A model generated the notes under the pieces. That model was given only the letters and a program-made list of their open reading frames with translations, was not told where the DNA came from and did no database searches. This document shows, piece after piece, positions 49,343 through 59,340 of a stretch of 64,000 nucleotides of DNA. Source of the DNA: Oceanospirillum sp048268485 (GTDB taxonomy: Bacteria; Pseudomonadota; Gammaproteobacteria; Pseudomonadales; Halomonadaceae). The first letter of the stretch is position 1. Each line of letters starts with the position of its first letter. The stretch covers positions 1-64,000 of the forward strand of contig JBLWVL010000006.1 in the NCBI GenBank assembly GCA_048268485.1. The letters are read 5' to 3'. The position numbers were made by a program, and so were the translations under genes.

Positions 49343-51481
49343 GTGTCAACGATTGAAGATTTAGTGGATCGCCTGCGTGGCTACCTGAAACCTGAAGAAA
49401 TTCAGCAGGTTCGCCGCGCCTATTATTTTGCCGAGCAGGCCCACGATGGCCAGCGCCGCCGTAGCGGTGAGCACTACGTAACTCATCCGCTGGCCGTAGC
49501 CACTATTCTTGCCAATATGCACATGGATCACCAAAGCCTGATGGCAGCCATGCTGCATGACGTAATTGAAGATACCCCGGTTACAAAAGATGCTCTCGCC
49601 AAACAGTTTGGTGAAACTGTTGCTGAGCTGGTGGACGGTGTCTCTAAGCTAACCCAGATCCATTTTGAGGATAAAGCCCTCGCCCAAGCGGAAAATTTCC
49701 AGAAAATGGCATTGGCCATGGCCAAGGATATCCGTGTGATTCTGGTGAAGCTGGCGGATCGTCTACACAATATGCGTACCCTGGGTGCTCTGCGCCCGGA
49801 TAAAAAACGCCGCATCGCCCGTGAAACTCTGGATATCTATTCTCCGATTGCCGCCCGCCTGGGGATCAATACGATCCGCACCGAGCTGGAAGAGCTGGGT
49901 TTTGCCGGTATGCACCCCATGCGCTACGAGCGTCTGAAGCGTGCGGTACAAAGTGTTCGTGGTAACCGTAAGCAGGTGATTCGCGAAATTCAGAACGCTC
50001 TGCAGACCTGTATCGACGATGAAGCGTTAAACGGCAAGGTATTTGGCCGTGAAAAGCACCTGCTCAGCCTCTACCGCAAGATGCGCGCCCGCCGAAAGTC
50101 ATTCTCAGAAGTAATGGATGTTTACGGCTTCCGCATCGTCACTGATAAGGTGGACACCTGCTATCGTATTTTAGGTGCCATTCATAACCTGTATAAGCCA
50201 GTTCCCGGTCGCTTCAAAGATTATATCGCTATCCCCAAGGCTAACGGCTATCAGTCGCTGCACACGTCTCTGATCGGCATGAATGGTATACCGATCGAAG
50301 TTCAGATCCGTACCCGTGAGATGGAGTCGATGGCTAATAATGGCATCGCTGCCCACTGGCTCTATAAATCGGAACAGGAAGAAAGCGCCAAGGGTATGAC
50401 CGGGGCCAGCCACGCCCGTGCCCGCCAATGGGTAAAAGGCTTGCTGGAGATGCAACAGCGTGCCGGTAACTCCCTTGAGTTTATCGAACATGTAAAAATG
50501 GATCTCTTCCCGGATGAGGTCTATGTTTTTACACCAAAAGGCGACATTATGGAGCTACCCTCCGGGGCCACCGCCGTAGATTTCGCCTATGCGGTTCATA
50601 CCGATGTGGGTAACTCCTGTGTGGCAGCCCGTATTAACCGCCGCCTGTCTCCTCTGAGTGCTCACCTGGAAAGCGGCCAGTCTGTTGAAGTGATTACTGC
50701 GCCAAGCGCCCGGCCTAACCTGGCCTGGCTGAGCTTTGTTGCCACAGCAAAAGCGCGAAGTGCGATCCGCCACTATCTGAAGAATCAGCAACGGGCAGAG
50801 TCTGTTTCTCTGGGTAAACGCCTGCTGAATAAGGCACTGGATGCCTTTGATAAGCAATATGATGAAATTCCAAAGCCTCAGGTTGAAGCGCTGCTGAAAG
50901 AGTTTCAGTACGAAACTGAGCAGGATCTGCTGGATGCGATTGGCTTAGGGAATCGTATGGCCTTTGGTGTTGCCCGTGCATTAATCGGTCAGGAAGGTAA
51001 TTCTGCCGTGCCAGACCCTGCACCTGTTTCCACCAATAATAAGCTGGCAATCAGTGGTACCGAAGGTATGGTCACGTCTTATGCCCGATGCTGCCATCCG
51101 ATACCAGGCGACCCTGTGCTTGGCCATATCAGCAGTGGTCGCGGCATCGTGATCCATGTGGATACCTGCCGCAACATTGCAGATATCCGTGATGACAGCA
51201 ATCGCTGTGTACCCATGGACTGGTCTGAGGGCGTTACCGGTGACTTTACAGTGGTAATACGGGTAGAGGCAGAACATCAGAAAGGTTTTATCGCCTCTCT
51301 GGCGGCCCTGATTACAGAAGCCGATGCCAATATAGAGAAGATCACCACTGAAGAGCGTGATGCCCGCCTGACCATGGTCAATATCGAAATGGGTGTCAGC
51401 AACCGCGTCCACCTTGCAAAAGTGATGCGCCGGATCCGCACGCTGACTAATGTCAGCCGCATCAGCCGGGCCCGTCGCTAA
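49343..51481 (+). CDS. spoT: bifunctional (p)ppGpp synthetase/hydrolase SpoT
   Basis: 712 residues with a GTG start preceded by AAGGAG. The N-terminal hydrolase HD domain has LHDVIEDT; the synthetase domain has VYGFRIVTD and YKPVPGRFKDYIAIPKANGYQSLH (in parts); a TGS domain (about 385-445, VYVFTPKGDIMELPSGATAV) and a C-terminal ACT domain (VVIRVEAEHQKGF) follow. The HD motif is intact, so hydrolysis is expected. It is the major regulator of the stringent response to carbon and fatty-acid starvation. Confidence 0.97.
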   Translation: MSTIEDLVDRLRGYLKPEEIQQVRRAYYFAEQAHDGQRRRSGEHYVTHPLAVATILANMHMDHQSLMAAMLHDVIEDTPVTKDALAKQFGETVAELVDGVSKLTQIHFEDKALAQAENFQKMALAMAKDIRVILVKLADRLHNMRTLGALRPDKKRRIARETLDIYSPIAARLGINTIRTELEELGFAGMHPMRYERLKRAVQSVRGNRKQVIREIQNALQTCIDDEALNGKVFGREKHLLSLYRKMRARRKSFSEVMDVYGFRIVTDKVDTCYRILGAIHNLYKPVPGRFKDYIAIPKANGYQSLHTSLIGMNGIPIEVQIRTREMESMANNGIAAHWLYKSEQEESAKGMTGASHARARQWVKGLLEMQQRAGNSLEFIEHVKMDLFPDEVYVFTPKGDIMELPSGATAVDFAYAVHTDVGNSCVAARINRRLSPLSAHLESGQSVEVITAPSARPNLAWLSFVATAKARSAIRHYLKNQQRAESVSLGKRLLNKALDAFDKQYDEIPKPQVEALLKEFQYETEQDLLDAIGLGNRMAFGVARALIGQEGNSAVPDPAPVSTNNKLAISGTEGMVTSYARCCHPIPGDPVLGHISSGRGIVIHVDTCRNIADIRDDSNRCVPMDWSEGVTGDFTVVIRVEAEHQKGFIASLAALITEADANIEKITTEERDARLTMVNIEMGVSNRVHLAKVMRRIRTLTNVSRISRARR

Positions 51482-51507
51482 CCCAACCCACAAGTTCACA
51501 ATTCAAG

Positions 51508-51540
51508 CAGCAGACCCCTTGTGGTCTGCTGTTTCAGTTT
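51508..51540 (+). terminator. terminator of spoT
   Basis: CAGCAGACC (51508-51516) pairs with GGTCTGCTG (51523-51531), followed by TTTCAGTTTTC. It ends the gmk-rpoZ-spoT run before ridA. Confidence 0.8.
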
Positions 51541-51616
51541 TCTGGTTCGGTTAATCCACCAGAACATGAAAAATAACACTACAGAACGCAGCAAATAATA
51601 AAACGGAGATTATGCA

Positions 51617-52000
51617 ATGAGTAATAAAAGCGTTATCCACACAGACAAGGCTCCGGCAGCGATCGGAACTTATTCACAAGCCGTTAAAGCGGGCGATACC
51701 ATTTATCTGTCCGGGCAGATTCCTCTGGTCCCTGAGACCATGGAGATTATCTCCGATGACTTCGCTGAGCAAACAGAGCAGGTGTTTAAAAATATCTCTG
51801 CCGTAGTTGAAGCCGCAGGCGGTCAGCTGTCCGATGTGGTAAAACTGAATATCTACCTGACAGACCTGTCTAATTTCGCTACGGTCAACGAAGTGATGGG
51901 CCGTTTCTTTAAGCAGCCTTATCCGGCACGTGCCGCGGTGGGTATTAAAGAGTTACCAAAAGGCTCTTTGGTGGAGATTGAAGGTATTGTCGTTGTTTAA
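51617..52000 (+). CDS. ridA: RidA family enamine/imine deaminase
   Basis: 127 residues, the usual length. It starts with DKAPAAIGTYSQAV and carries AIGTYSQAVKAG, YPARAAVGIKELPKG and VEIEGIVVV; the Arg in PARAAV binds the substrate carboxylate. It hydrolyses reactive 2-aminoacrylate and other enamines released by PLP enzymes. Its location after spoT is conserved in Pseudomonas. Confidence 0.96.
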   Translation: MSNKSVIHTDKAPAAIGTYSQAVKAGDTIYLSGQIPLVPETMEIISDDFAEQTEQVFKNISAVVEAAGGQLSDVVKLNIYLTDLSNFATVNEVMGRFFKQPYPARAAVGIKELPKGSLVEIEGIVVV

Positions 52001-52026
52001 TTAAGCACCGAAAGTCGATGACAAAA

Positions 52027-52064
52027 GGACAAAAGCAATAACCAACAATTGATTGCTTTTGTCC
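52027..52064. terminator. bidirectional terminator between ridA and the chemoreceptor gene
   Basis: GGACAAAAGCAAT (52027-52039) pairs with ATTGCTTTTGTCC (52052-52064), a 13-base stem between convergent genes. Confidence 0.65.
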
Positions 52065-52084
52065 TGAGTCATCTGCCGCTCGAC

Positions 52085-53395
52085 TTACAACCGGTTTTTC
52101 AGACTGCTGACTGTCGTAACCACTTCTTGGGCGCCCGCCTGCATCTCTGCCATCGCTTTGCCCGCTTTTCGGGATAGCTCACCGGCCTCTGATACCTTCT
52201 CCAGGCTTTGCTCTATAAGACTGACCGCTTGCTCTGTCAGCTGTCTGTTGCGCCCCACTACGTCAATAATTTCCCGGGTTGCCTCACTTGTCCTCAGGGC
52301 AAGCTTGCGTACTTCATCGGCAACAACCGCAAAGCCTCTGCCTTGTTCACCAGCCCGGGCAGCTTCAATGGCAGCATTCAAAGCCAGTAGATTTGTCTGT
52401 TCTGCAATGCCCTGAATACCACTTACCAACGCAGATACCTGCTCAGACTGCGCATTCAGATCAAAGACTCCCTGGCTTGCCTGAACCATCTGATCTGAAA
52501 GCCCTGTCATTGTCTCAATTGTATTCTCAATAATCTCAAGTCCTGCTGAGGCATCAGCATCCGTTTTTTGCGAAATCTCATAAGCAACGTCAGACGTTTC
52601 AGCAATCGCAAACTCATGCTGCATTCTTTCGGTGATATCGGTCGCAAACTTAACAACCTTGTAAAGCTCACCATCATCATTATGGATCGGGTTATAGCTG
52701 GCCTCCAGCCAGATCTCACGCCCCATGTGATCCAGCCGCCTGAAGCGGCCTGAAACATATTCCCCTTGCCCCAGTCTCTGCCAGAACAGCCTATACTCCT
52801 CGCTGGCGGCCTCCTGTGGGTCACAAAAAATCTTATGATGTTGACCGACGATCTGGTCTTTCTGATATCCGATGGCGGCCAGAAAGTTATCATTGGCCGT
52901 CAGAATTTCACCCTGCGGGGTAAATTCAATGACCGCCATAGACCGGTGCAAAGCTAATAGCAGATCACCTTCCTGCCGGGAACGCCTGATGGTTCGGGTC
53001 AGCTCCACAGCAAGCGCACCGCTTTCATGCCCACCTTCACTGGACTTAGCCCGGTACATGATCAGTCGATACCATCCATCGCTACCATCTGCCTTGCGCA
53101 GACGCATCGCTCCATGCCAGTGTTTACCCGACCGGATAGCATCCAATAATAACTGCTGATGTCGATTATCCATGTGAACAGGCAATAGGTAGCCTTCTAT
53201 AGAAGAACCGATCAGCTGCTCCCTTCCATAACCGGTTGATGCCAGAAACTCAGCATCTGCATCACGAAAATGCCCTGAACGGTCGAGAGAAAACCAAAGC
53301 ATCTCCTCACGAAGGGTTTCTTTCATCCCACGATAAAAAGCCAGCTCTTCTTCAAGCTCGTCGATGCGCGCTTTGTCACGCCTTCCAGTAAACAT
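52085..53395 (-). CDS. soluble PAS-PAS methyl-accepting chemotaxis-like protein
   Basis: 436 residues without membrane spans. PAS 1 (about 25-130) and PAS 2 (about 145-265, with AIGYQKDQIVGQHHKIFCDP) precede a signalling domain whose tip reads IQGIAEQTNLLALNAAIEAARAGEQGRGFAVVADEVRKLA (in parts). The layout and size match BdlA of Pseudomonas, involved in biofilm dispersion, and Aer-like soluble receptors. PAS 2 may bind haem or flavin; this cannot be decided here. The C-terminus is shorter than in membrane receptors, with one methylation helix reduced. Confidence 0.9.
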   Translation of the reverse strand: MFTGRRDKARIDELEEELAFYRGMKETLREEMLWFSLDRSGHFRDADAEFLASTGYGREQLIGSSIEGYLLPVHMDNRHQQLLLDAIRSGKHWHGAMRLRKADGSDGWYRLIMYRAKSSEGGHESGALAVELTRTIRRSRQEGDLLLALHRSMAVIEFTPQGEILTANDNFLAAIGYQKDQIVGQHHKIFCDPQEAASEEYRLFWQRLGQGEYVSGRFRRLDHMGREIWLEASYNPIHNDDGELYKVVKFATDITERMQHEFAIAETSDVAYEISQKTDADASAGLEIIENTIETMTGLSDQMVQASQGVFDLNAQSEQVSALVSGIQGIAEQTNLLALNAAIEAARAGEQGRGFAVVADEVRKLALRTSEATREIIDVVGRNRQLTEQAVSLIEQSLEKVSEAGELSRKAGKAMAEMQAGAQEVVTTVSSLKNRL

Positions 53396-53458
53396 ATCAG
53401 GACACCCTTTGGATAATAGATTAACAGCACCGGCTGCTTTGGTTTATGTCGAAATAAC

Positions 53459-54334
53459 TTAAGAACCAGACTTAATACTGGCTTTCACAGCCTGTAGAGC
53501 ATCCCAGTAACCTTCCCGGTATGTTGGATAGGTAAATTGATAACCAGTACTCAGTAACAGGCGGTTATCACAAATCTTACTGGTACGACGGCGGGTTGGT
53601 GATTCGACAACCTCGGTTGGTGTCACCTGAAGCACTTCCGCCATCCAGCTCATCACCTCAAACAGCGGCACAGATCCCTGATCCGTTACCAGATAAATCA
53701 TCTCCGGTGTTTTACCGGACTCAACCATAGCAACCAGATGAGCTAAAACGCCGGCACAGTCGTCACTATGAATACGGTTGGTATATTTTACCGGCACCTC
53801 AGGTGCAATACGTCCCTGGCATACCTGTCGGATCAACATATCACGCCCCGGGCCATAAATACCGGAGAAGCGAACGCAGCTATGATTCAAGCCACTGCTG
53901 CGTAGAGCTTCTTCTGCCTTCAACATAATACTCCCAGCAAATCCCGATGGATTCGGCTGAACGGTTTCATCAACCATTTCCCCTTCCGTCTGCCCATACA
54001 CACTGGAGCTGGAGACAAACAGGATATGCCTGGGCGTATGCTTGCTCTTTTTTAACCAGTGCAACATCTGCTGCACGCCGTCCAGGTACGCACTCTGATA
54101 AGATGCTTCTGAGAAGCCGCCCGCCGCTACAGAGTAGATGATGTAATCAGGCTTTAGAGCCAGTGCCTGCCAGGAATCAGGGTCAGCCACGTCCAGCCTG
54201 ACAGGGTGTACCTCTTCCGGTAAGTTTTGCGGATTGCGGCGCGCACCATAGACCTGATAGCTTTCTGTCAGCAGCCGGGCGGTACGGCTACCAATATCTC
54301 CGCACCCTACAATCAAAATCTCCTGAGCACTCAT
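53459..54334 (-). CDS. NAD-dependent epimerase/dehydratase-like protein (YeeZ type)
   Basis: 291 residues. Rossmann motif ILIVGCGDIGSRTARLL at the N-terminus, FVSSSSVYGQTEG around residue 108 (Ser/Tyr of the SDR active site) and FSGIYGPGRDML. It belongs to the atypical short-chain dehydrogenases near YeeZ; the substrate is unknown. It is divergent from recG, whose start lies 175 bases away. Confidence 0.85.
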   Translation of the reverse strand: MSAQEILIVGCGDIGSRTARLLTESYQVYGARRNPQNLPEEVHPVRLDVADPDSWQALALKPDYIIYSVAAGGFSEASYQSAYLDGVQQMLHWLKKSKHTPRHILFVSSSSVYGQTEGEMVDETVQPNPSGFAGSIMLKAEEALRSSGLNHSCVRFSGIYGPGRDMLIRQVCQGRIAPEVPVKYTNRIHSDDCAGVLAHLVAMVESGKTPEMIYLVTDQGSVPLFEVMSWMAEVLQVTPTEVVESPTRRRTSKICDNRLLLSTGYQFTYPTYREGYWDALQAVKASIKSGS

Positions 54335-54508
54335 CTTTCTTATCTCCCTGGGAATCTCTATTATCTGATGTATCCGGCACCGAATGGACAGGCCCGCACG
54401 TATCCTTAAGCTGTATTCGTTCAGCGTCAGTCATCATACAAGTAAAGCGTGCGGCTAAACTACCATCAGCCATCGCCGGGGCCTCTTATAAATACAGATG
54501 GACAGGAT

Positions 54509-56632
54509 ATGCCAACAACGCCAGTAACCCGCCCGACCAGCAGCCCTGAAAAAACCGGTCTGGTTTCGGATCAGCTTGCTCAACCCGTCACTATTCTGAA
54601 AGGTGTTGGCGCGGCATTGGCGGAGAAACTGGCAAAGCTTCATATCTTTACCCTTGAGGACCTGCTGTTTCATCTTCCGTTGCGGTATCAGGATCGCACA
54701 CGAGTCACGCCAATGGGTGCTATTCGCCGTGGCGACGAAGTCGTCGTGGTCGGGCAGGTGGCTCTGGCCGATGTCACCAAAGGGCGACGGCGGGCTTTGA
54801 TTGTGCGACTGAGTGATGGCACCGGCAGTATTACTCTGCGTTTCTTTCATTTTAATATGACGCAGAAGAATCAGTTCCGGAAAGGAACCCTGGTGCGCTG
54901 CTATGGTGAGGCCCGGCCCGGTGCCAGCGGGCTGGAACTCTACCATCCGGAGTACAGCCTGGTATCTCAGGATCAGGCGGTATCCGTTGATGATCACCTG
55001 ACACCCATCTACCCTCTGACCGATGGTCTGACACAAAGTCGTCTGCGCCAGCTGATTAGGCTTGCTTTAGCAGAACTTAAAAAAGCTGAGGTGATCGACT
55101 GGCTACCAAAGAAACTATTCCCTGATTTACCCTCCCTGAAAGAGTCCCTGCTATTGCTGCACGAGCCACCACCCGATGCATCGGTAGACGAGCTGATGCT
55201 TTATCGACACCCTAGCCAGCACCGGTTAATTATGGAGGAGCTGATCGCTCAACAACTGAGCCTTTTAAAGCTGCGGCAACAACATAAACATCATCAGGCT
55301 CCGATGTTTAAAGGTAGTGGCCAGCTGAGTCAGCAGATGCTGGCCCAGCTGCCTTTCCCGCTGACAGGTGCTCAGAGTCGAGTCATTGCGGAAATTCAAC
55401 AGGACATCCAACAAGGTAGCCCTATGCTGCGATTGGTACAGGGCGATGTAGGTGCCGGTAAAACTCTGGTTGCCGCTATGGCGGCTCTGCAAGCCATCGA
55501 GGCGGGTTATCAGGTTGCCGTGATGGCTCCTACAGAGATTCTCGCTGAGCAGCACTACAGTAACTTCAGGCAGTGGTTTACCCCTCTCGGTCTGGATGTT
55601 GCCTGGATGGCTGGTAAGCTCAAGGGAAAGGCACGGCAAGCTCAGCTGGAACTGATCGCCGCCGGAGCACCCATGATTGTCGGAACCCATGCGCTGTTTC
55701 AGGAAAGCGTCAAATTCAGCAAACTGGGTCTGATTATCGTCGATGAGCAACACAGGTTCGGTGTTCATCAGCGCCTGAGTCTGCGGGAGAAGGGACAGCA
55801 GGGCGACCTTTACCCCCATCAGCTGATTATGACCGCAACCCCCATTCCCCGAACGCTGGCAATGAGTGCCTATGCCGACCTGGACACCTCCGTTATCGAC
55901 GAACTGCCACCCGGACGCACACCGATTGAAACTGTAGCACTTCCTGATAGCCGACGGGATGAGATTATTGAGCGTATTGCGACCGCATGCTACCAGGGGA
56001 AACAGGCTTACTGGGTCTGCACTTTGATTGAGGACTCTGAGGCACTGCAGTGCCAGGCAGCAGAAACCACCTTTGAAGACCTCAGCGTCCGGCTCAAAGG
56101 GCTGAACATCGGCCTGATACATGGTCGCATGAAAGCACAGGAAAAAGCAGAGATCATGGCACGCTTCAAAGCAAACGAACTGCAGCTACTGGTGGCCACT
56201 ACCGTTATCGAAGTGGGCGTCGATGTACCCAATGCCACACTCATGGTCATTGAAAATCCGGAACGCCTTGGCCTGTCACAGCTGCACCAGCTACGGGGAA
56301 GAGTTGGCCGGGGCGACCAGAAAAGTTACTGTGTTTTGCTCTATCACAGCCCCTTGTCACGAAACGGTAAAGCCCGGGTAGCCGTCATGCGGGATACTCA
56401 GGATGGTTTTAAGATTGCAGAAAAAGACCTTGAACTACGGGGTCCGGGTGAAGTGCTGGGTACACGCCAGACCGGACTGGCTCAGATGAAAATTGCAGAC
56501 CTGGTACGTGACCAGTATCTTCTGGATGAGGTTAATACTGCTGCCAGTCAGCTTATTCAGCACTACCCACACCATCTGAACCCTCTGGTTGATCGGTGGC
56601 TTGGTGACGCAGACCAGTATGCTCAGGTTTAA
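54509..56632 (+). CDS. recG: ATP-dependent DNA helicase RecG
   Basis: 707 residues from ATG 54509 (MPTTPVTRPT), with AGGA upstream; the frame is open 20 codons earlier without family similarity. The wedge domain with an OB fold (about 60-200) is followed by the SF2 motor: Walker A RLVQGDVGAGKTLVAA, DEQH box IIVDEQHRFGVHQ, TATPIPRTLA and QLRGRVGRG. It remodels stalled forks and Holliday junctions. Length is close to E. coli RecG (693). Confidence 0.97.
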   Translation: MPTTPVTRPTSSPEKTGLVSDQLAQPVTILKGVGAALAEKLAKLHIFTLEDLLFHLPLRYQDRTRVTPMGAIRRGDEVVVVGQVALADVTKGRRRALIVRLSDGTGSITLRFFHFNMTQKNQFRKGTLVRCYGEARPGASGLELYHPEYSLVSQDQAVSVDDHLTPIYPLTDGLTQSRLRQLIRLALAELKKAEVIDWLPKKLFPDLPSLKESLLLLHEPPPDASVDELMLYRHPSQHRLIMEELIAQQLSLLKLRQQHKHHQAPMFKGSGQLSQQMLAQLPFPLTGAQSRVIAEIQQDIQQGSPMLRLVQGDVGAGKTLVAAMAALQAIEAGYQVAVMAPTEILAEQHYSNFRQWFTPLGLDVAWMAGKLKGKARQAQLELIAAGAPMIVGTHALFQESVKFSKLGLIIVDEQHRFGVHQRLSLREKGQQGDLYPHQLIMTATPIPRTLAMSAYADLDTSVIDELPPGRTPIETVALPDSRRDEIIERIATACYQGKQAYWVCTLIEDSEALQCQAAETTFEDLSVRLKGLNIGLIHGRMKAQEKAEIMARFKANELQLLVATTVIEVGVDVPNATLMVIENPERLGLSQLHQLRGRVGRGDQKSYCVLLYHSPLSRNGKARVAVMRDTQDGFKIAEKDLELRGPGEVLGTRQTGLAQMKIADLVRDQYLLDEVNTAASQLIQHYPHHLNPLVDRWLGDADQYAQV

Positions 56633-56755
56633 GGCCTGAATATACCTGCCATCGCAAAATAAACCATTAAAAATACATATTCATACATCATGTTCATATA
56701 TCTTCTGCTAGGGCATAGTAGGTATAATTACAGGAGTTCTTAGTTGGAGATGACG

Positions 56756-58153
56756 ATGTCCTTTAAAGGATTAGTACTGGCGCTTCAGGAAGCTTTATCT
56801 CAGTCCGTTTCACCGGATAATTTTCCTCAACCGCTAAAAGACCGCCTCGTGCCACGTAATCGTGCAACCGCCAAGCAGCTCATACGCTCCTCCGTTCTGG
56901 AAAGCTCTGATGGCGTACGTCATTTACTGGCATTTCCAGCCCATTGCCTGTTAGACATAAAGCTTTATCAGGGGTACCGGGCGATCTCTCCTAATGCCAA
57001 ACAGTCTCTGCTAAAACGCAAAAAAATCCAGTCCGTTCCAGCGTTACCCGAAGTGGTTGACTATAACCTCATCGTTGATAACCGCTGTTTTGATCCCGAA
57101 ATTATCTTTACAGAATCCGGTGATCCCTCCTGGTTACTTGAGTTCACCAGCGAGGAATACAAAGCACTGATCCAGGAGTTCAGCAGCGCCAAGGTTGAGC
57201 AGTTTGCCATTCCTTTGGTTTCAGTCCGTCCGAATCTGACGGCTGTCGATCAGGATGAAGCAGAAATTAAAACCGCCGTGGAAACCATTACGTCACGACG
57301 TATACGTACCCGCCTGGCAGAAAGCATCGAGATTCCACCGCTGCCTCTCAGTGCGCACAATATCATTATGCTGCGTAATAACGAGAATGCTGATGGCGAT
57401 GAGCTCGCCTCCATTGTGGAATCTGATCCAAGCCTTGCCTCACAGGTTATCAGCTGGGCTAACTCGCCCTATTATGGCTTGCCGGGACAGATCCATTCCA
57501 TTCAGGATGCGGTTATTCGGGTGCTTGGCTTTGACCTGACGATGAATCTGTCTCTTGGTCTATCCATGGGCAAAAATATAAAAATGCCCAGTGATGGCGT
57601 GTTTGGTTACCGGGGCTACTGGCGCGAAGCTGTTATGAAAGCGATGCTGATGGAACGTCTGGTGAAACAGATCCCTGCGGCCCACAGACCGGTTATCGGC
57701 CTGAGCTACCTTTCAGGCCTGGTCAATAATTTCGGCTACCTGGTGATTGCAGAAGTATTTCCACCTTACTTTTCGCTGTATTGCCGCTATCAAGAGGCCA
57801 ACCCCCACGTACCGGCAATGTATATCGAACGCTTTCTTTTCGGTATTACCCGAGAGCAGATTGGCAGCTTTCTGTTCCAGACATGGGGAGTTCCCGATGA
57901 GGTATGCAGTGCAATCCGGCATCTGCATAACCCCGCCTATGAAGGCCGGCACCACCAATATGCCAACTTGCTCTATATCGTGAACCAGCTGGTATACAGT
58001 GACGGGGAGATACGCCCGGGCAAGTTACCGGAGACAATTCTGGACCGACTACACCTGGAGCGCGCTCTGGTTGAAAAAACCATAGAAGATATAAGTGACT
58101 TTAACGAAGAACTCAACTCTTTGGCAGAGATGCTGGAAAAGGCCAGCAAGTAA
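56756..58153 (+). CDS. HDOD domain protein with degenerate YbaK-like N-terminus
   Basis: 465 residues from ATG 56756 (GGAG six bases upstream); TTG 56744 and ATG 56750 are alternatives. Residues about 30-150 (LLAFPAHCLLDIKL, then SVPALPEVVDYNLIVDN) resemble the YbaK/prolyl-tRNA-editing fold. From about 195 an HDOD domain follows (IPPLPLSAHNIIMLRNN, IVESDPSLASQVISWANSP). HDOD proteins act in signal transduction, often with cyclic di-GMP or motility. No catalytic HD pair is expected. The exact function is unknown. Confidence 0.85.
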   Translation: MSFKGLVLALQEALSQSVSPDNFPQPLKDRLVPRNRATAKQLIRSSVLESSDGVRHLLAFPAHCLLDIKLYQGYRAISPNAKQSLLKRKKIQSVPALPEVVDYNLIVDNRCFDPEIIFTESGDPSWLLEFTSEEYKALIQEFSSAKVEQFAIPLVSVRPNLTAVDQDEAEIKTAVETITSRRIRTRLAESIEIPPLPLSAHNIIMLRNNENADGDELASIVESDPSLASQVISWANSPYYGLPGQIHSIQDAVIRVLGFDLTMNLSLGLSMGKNIKMPSDGVFGYRGYWREAVMKAMLMERLVKQIPAAHRPVIGLSYLSGLVNNFGYLVIAEVFPPYFSLYCRYQEANPHVPAMYIERFLFGITREQIGSFLFQTWGVPDEVCSAIRHLHNPAYEGRHHQYANLLYIVNQLVYSDGEIRPGKLPETILDRLHLERALVEKTIEDISDFNEELNSLAEMLEKASK

Positions 58154-58250
58154 GACTCTGTAACAAATGGGGCAACGAATTTAAATTTATAGGCCGTGAC
58201 ATCGGCTTCTATAAGGACAGCAAGGTTGCCACCATGAGCTCTTCCGGCAT

Positions 58251-58286
58251 AAAAAAACCTGCAGTGCTTAGCATTGCAGGTTTTTA
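58251..58286. terminator. bidirectional terminator between HDOD and HU genes
   Basis: AAAAACCTGCA (58253-58263) pairs with TGCAGGTTTTT (58275-58285). The A and T tracts on both sides fit termination on both strands; it lies 20 bases after the HU stop. Confidence 0.85.
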
Positions 58287-58305
58287 TGTACTCGGGAAGT
58301 CAGGC

Positions 58306-58581
58306 TTAGCAGTCAACTGCATCTTTCAGTTTTTTACCTACTTTGAAGCCTACCGTTTTGCTTGCCGGAATATCCATCGGTTCGCCAGTCTGAGGGTTTT
58401 TACCCTTACGGGCACTACGCTCACGTACTGAGAAAGTACCAAAACCGATCAGGGAAACCGAATCACCTTTAGCAACGGCACCTGTGATCTCATCCAACAT
58501 CGCATTCAGAACTTCATTTGCTTTGTCTTTAGACAGCTCCGCCTTTTCTGCGATCGCTGCTGCCAATTCAGGCTTACGCAT
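58306..58581 (-). CDS. HU family DNA-binding protein
   Basis: 91 residues. MRKPELAAAIAEKAELSKDKA, then FGTFSVRERSARKGKNPQTG and MDIPASKTVGFKVGKKLKDA are the HU dimer core and DNA-clasping arm with its Pro. It compacts and bends DNA without strict site preference. As a single copy in this window I do not assign alpha or beta. It is divergent from ubiC. Confidence 0.95.
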   Translation of the reverse strand: MRKPELAAAIAEKAELSKDKANEVLNAMLDEITGAVAKGDSVSLIGFGTFSVRERSARKGKNPQTGEPMDIPASKTVGFKVGKKLKDAVDC

Positions 58582-58707
58582 GCGTTATCCTCTTTATTAT
58601 TACTATTTAATCCGTACGAACGAAGATATTTAAGCAGCCCCCCATGCGGGATGCAAAGGTTTTTTGCCCTTCTGTGATAGAATTCACTCTCCTTAAAAGA
58701 TGGAATA

Positions 58708-59289
58708 ATGAGGCATGTGTTGGATTTGCAGCAACTAACATCCCAACAGGCAGCGTCCCGCCGGGAATGGGAGAAGCTTAACTGGTTACCCCCTCATACA
58801 CCGGGACAAATACGGCCTGACCATGACTGGCTTGACTGGCTCACTGACGCCTCATCACTGACCCGCCGGTTGAAACAGGCTAGCCAACAGCGCTTTCATG
58901 TTCAGCTTTTGCAACAGAGCCTGCTGCGTCCGGCGTTGAATGAGTGCCACCACCTGGGGATGACAACGCAGGAATACGCACTGGTTCGCCAGGTTATCCT
59001 CCATGGTCTCAATCAACCCTGGGTATTTGCACGCACTGTTATCCCGCTACCCACTCTGCGTCAGGGCAACCGACACCTGATGTTGCTTGGCAACCGCTCT
59101 TTGGGTAGCGTACTGTTCAAGAATGCCCACACCCGACGCACATCTCAGGAGATCACCCGGAGTTATCCTGATTTCTGTGCGCCTTTTATCTGGGGCAGGC
59201 GCTCAACCTTTGAGATTCGTCAGGCTCCATTGCTGGTTACTGAACTTTTTCTGGAGCCGTTCAGGGATTATCTGAATCTGACTCGTTGA
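58708..59289 (+). CDS. ubiC: chorismate pyruvate-lyase
   Basis: 193 residues. The pattern fits UbiC: an N-terminal WLTDASSLTRRL segment, VFARTVIPL and LGSVLFKNAHTRR in the middle, and LLVTELFLEPF at the end with the conserved Glu. It converts chorismate to 4-hydroxybenzoate plus pyruvate, the first step to ubiquinone. ubiA follows after 51 bases, completing the pair. Confidence 0.93.
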   Translation: MRHVLDLQQLTSQQAASRREWEKLNWLPPHTPGQIRPDHDWLDWLTDASSLTRRLKQASQQRFHVQLLQQSLLRPALNECHHLGMTTQEYALVRQVILHGLNQPWVFARTVIPLPTLRQGNRHLMLLGNRSLGSVLFKNAHTRRTSQEITRSYPDFCAPFIWGRRSTFEIRQAPLLVTELFLEPFRDYLNLTR

Positions 59290-59340
59290 TCGCCCTGTAA
59301 TTAACTCATATTTGCCAAGCACAAGCTGAGGAACCTTCTG

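Noticed and set aside
54449..54508. Longer N-terminus for RecG
   Set aside because: The extra 20 residues do not fit the family and ATG 54509 has the better ribosome site.
55265..56122. 285-codon minus-strand frame inside recG
   Set aside because: Shadow of the well-supported helicase gene.
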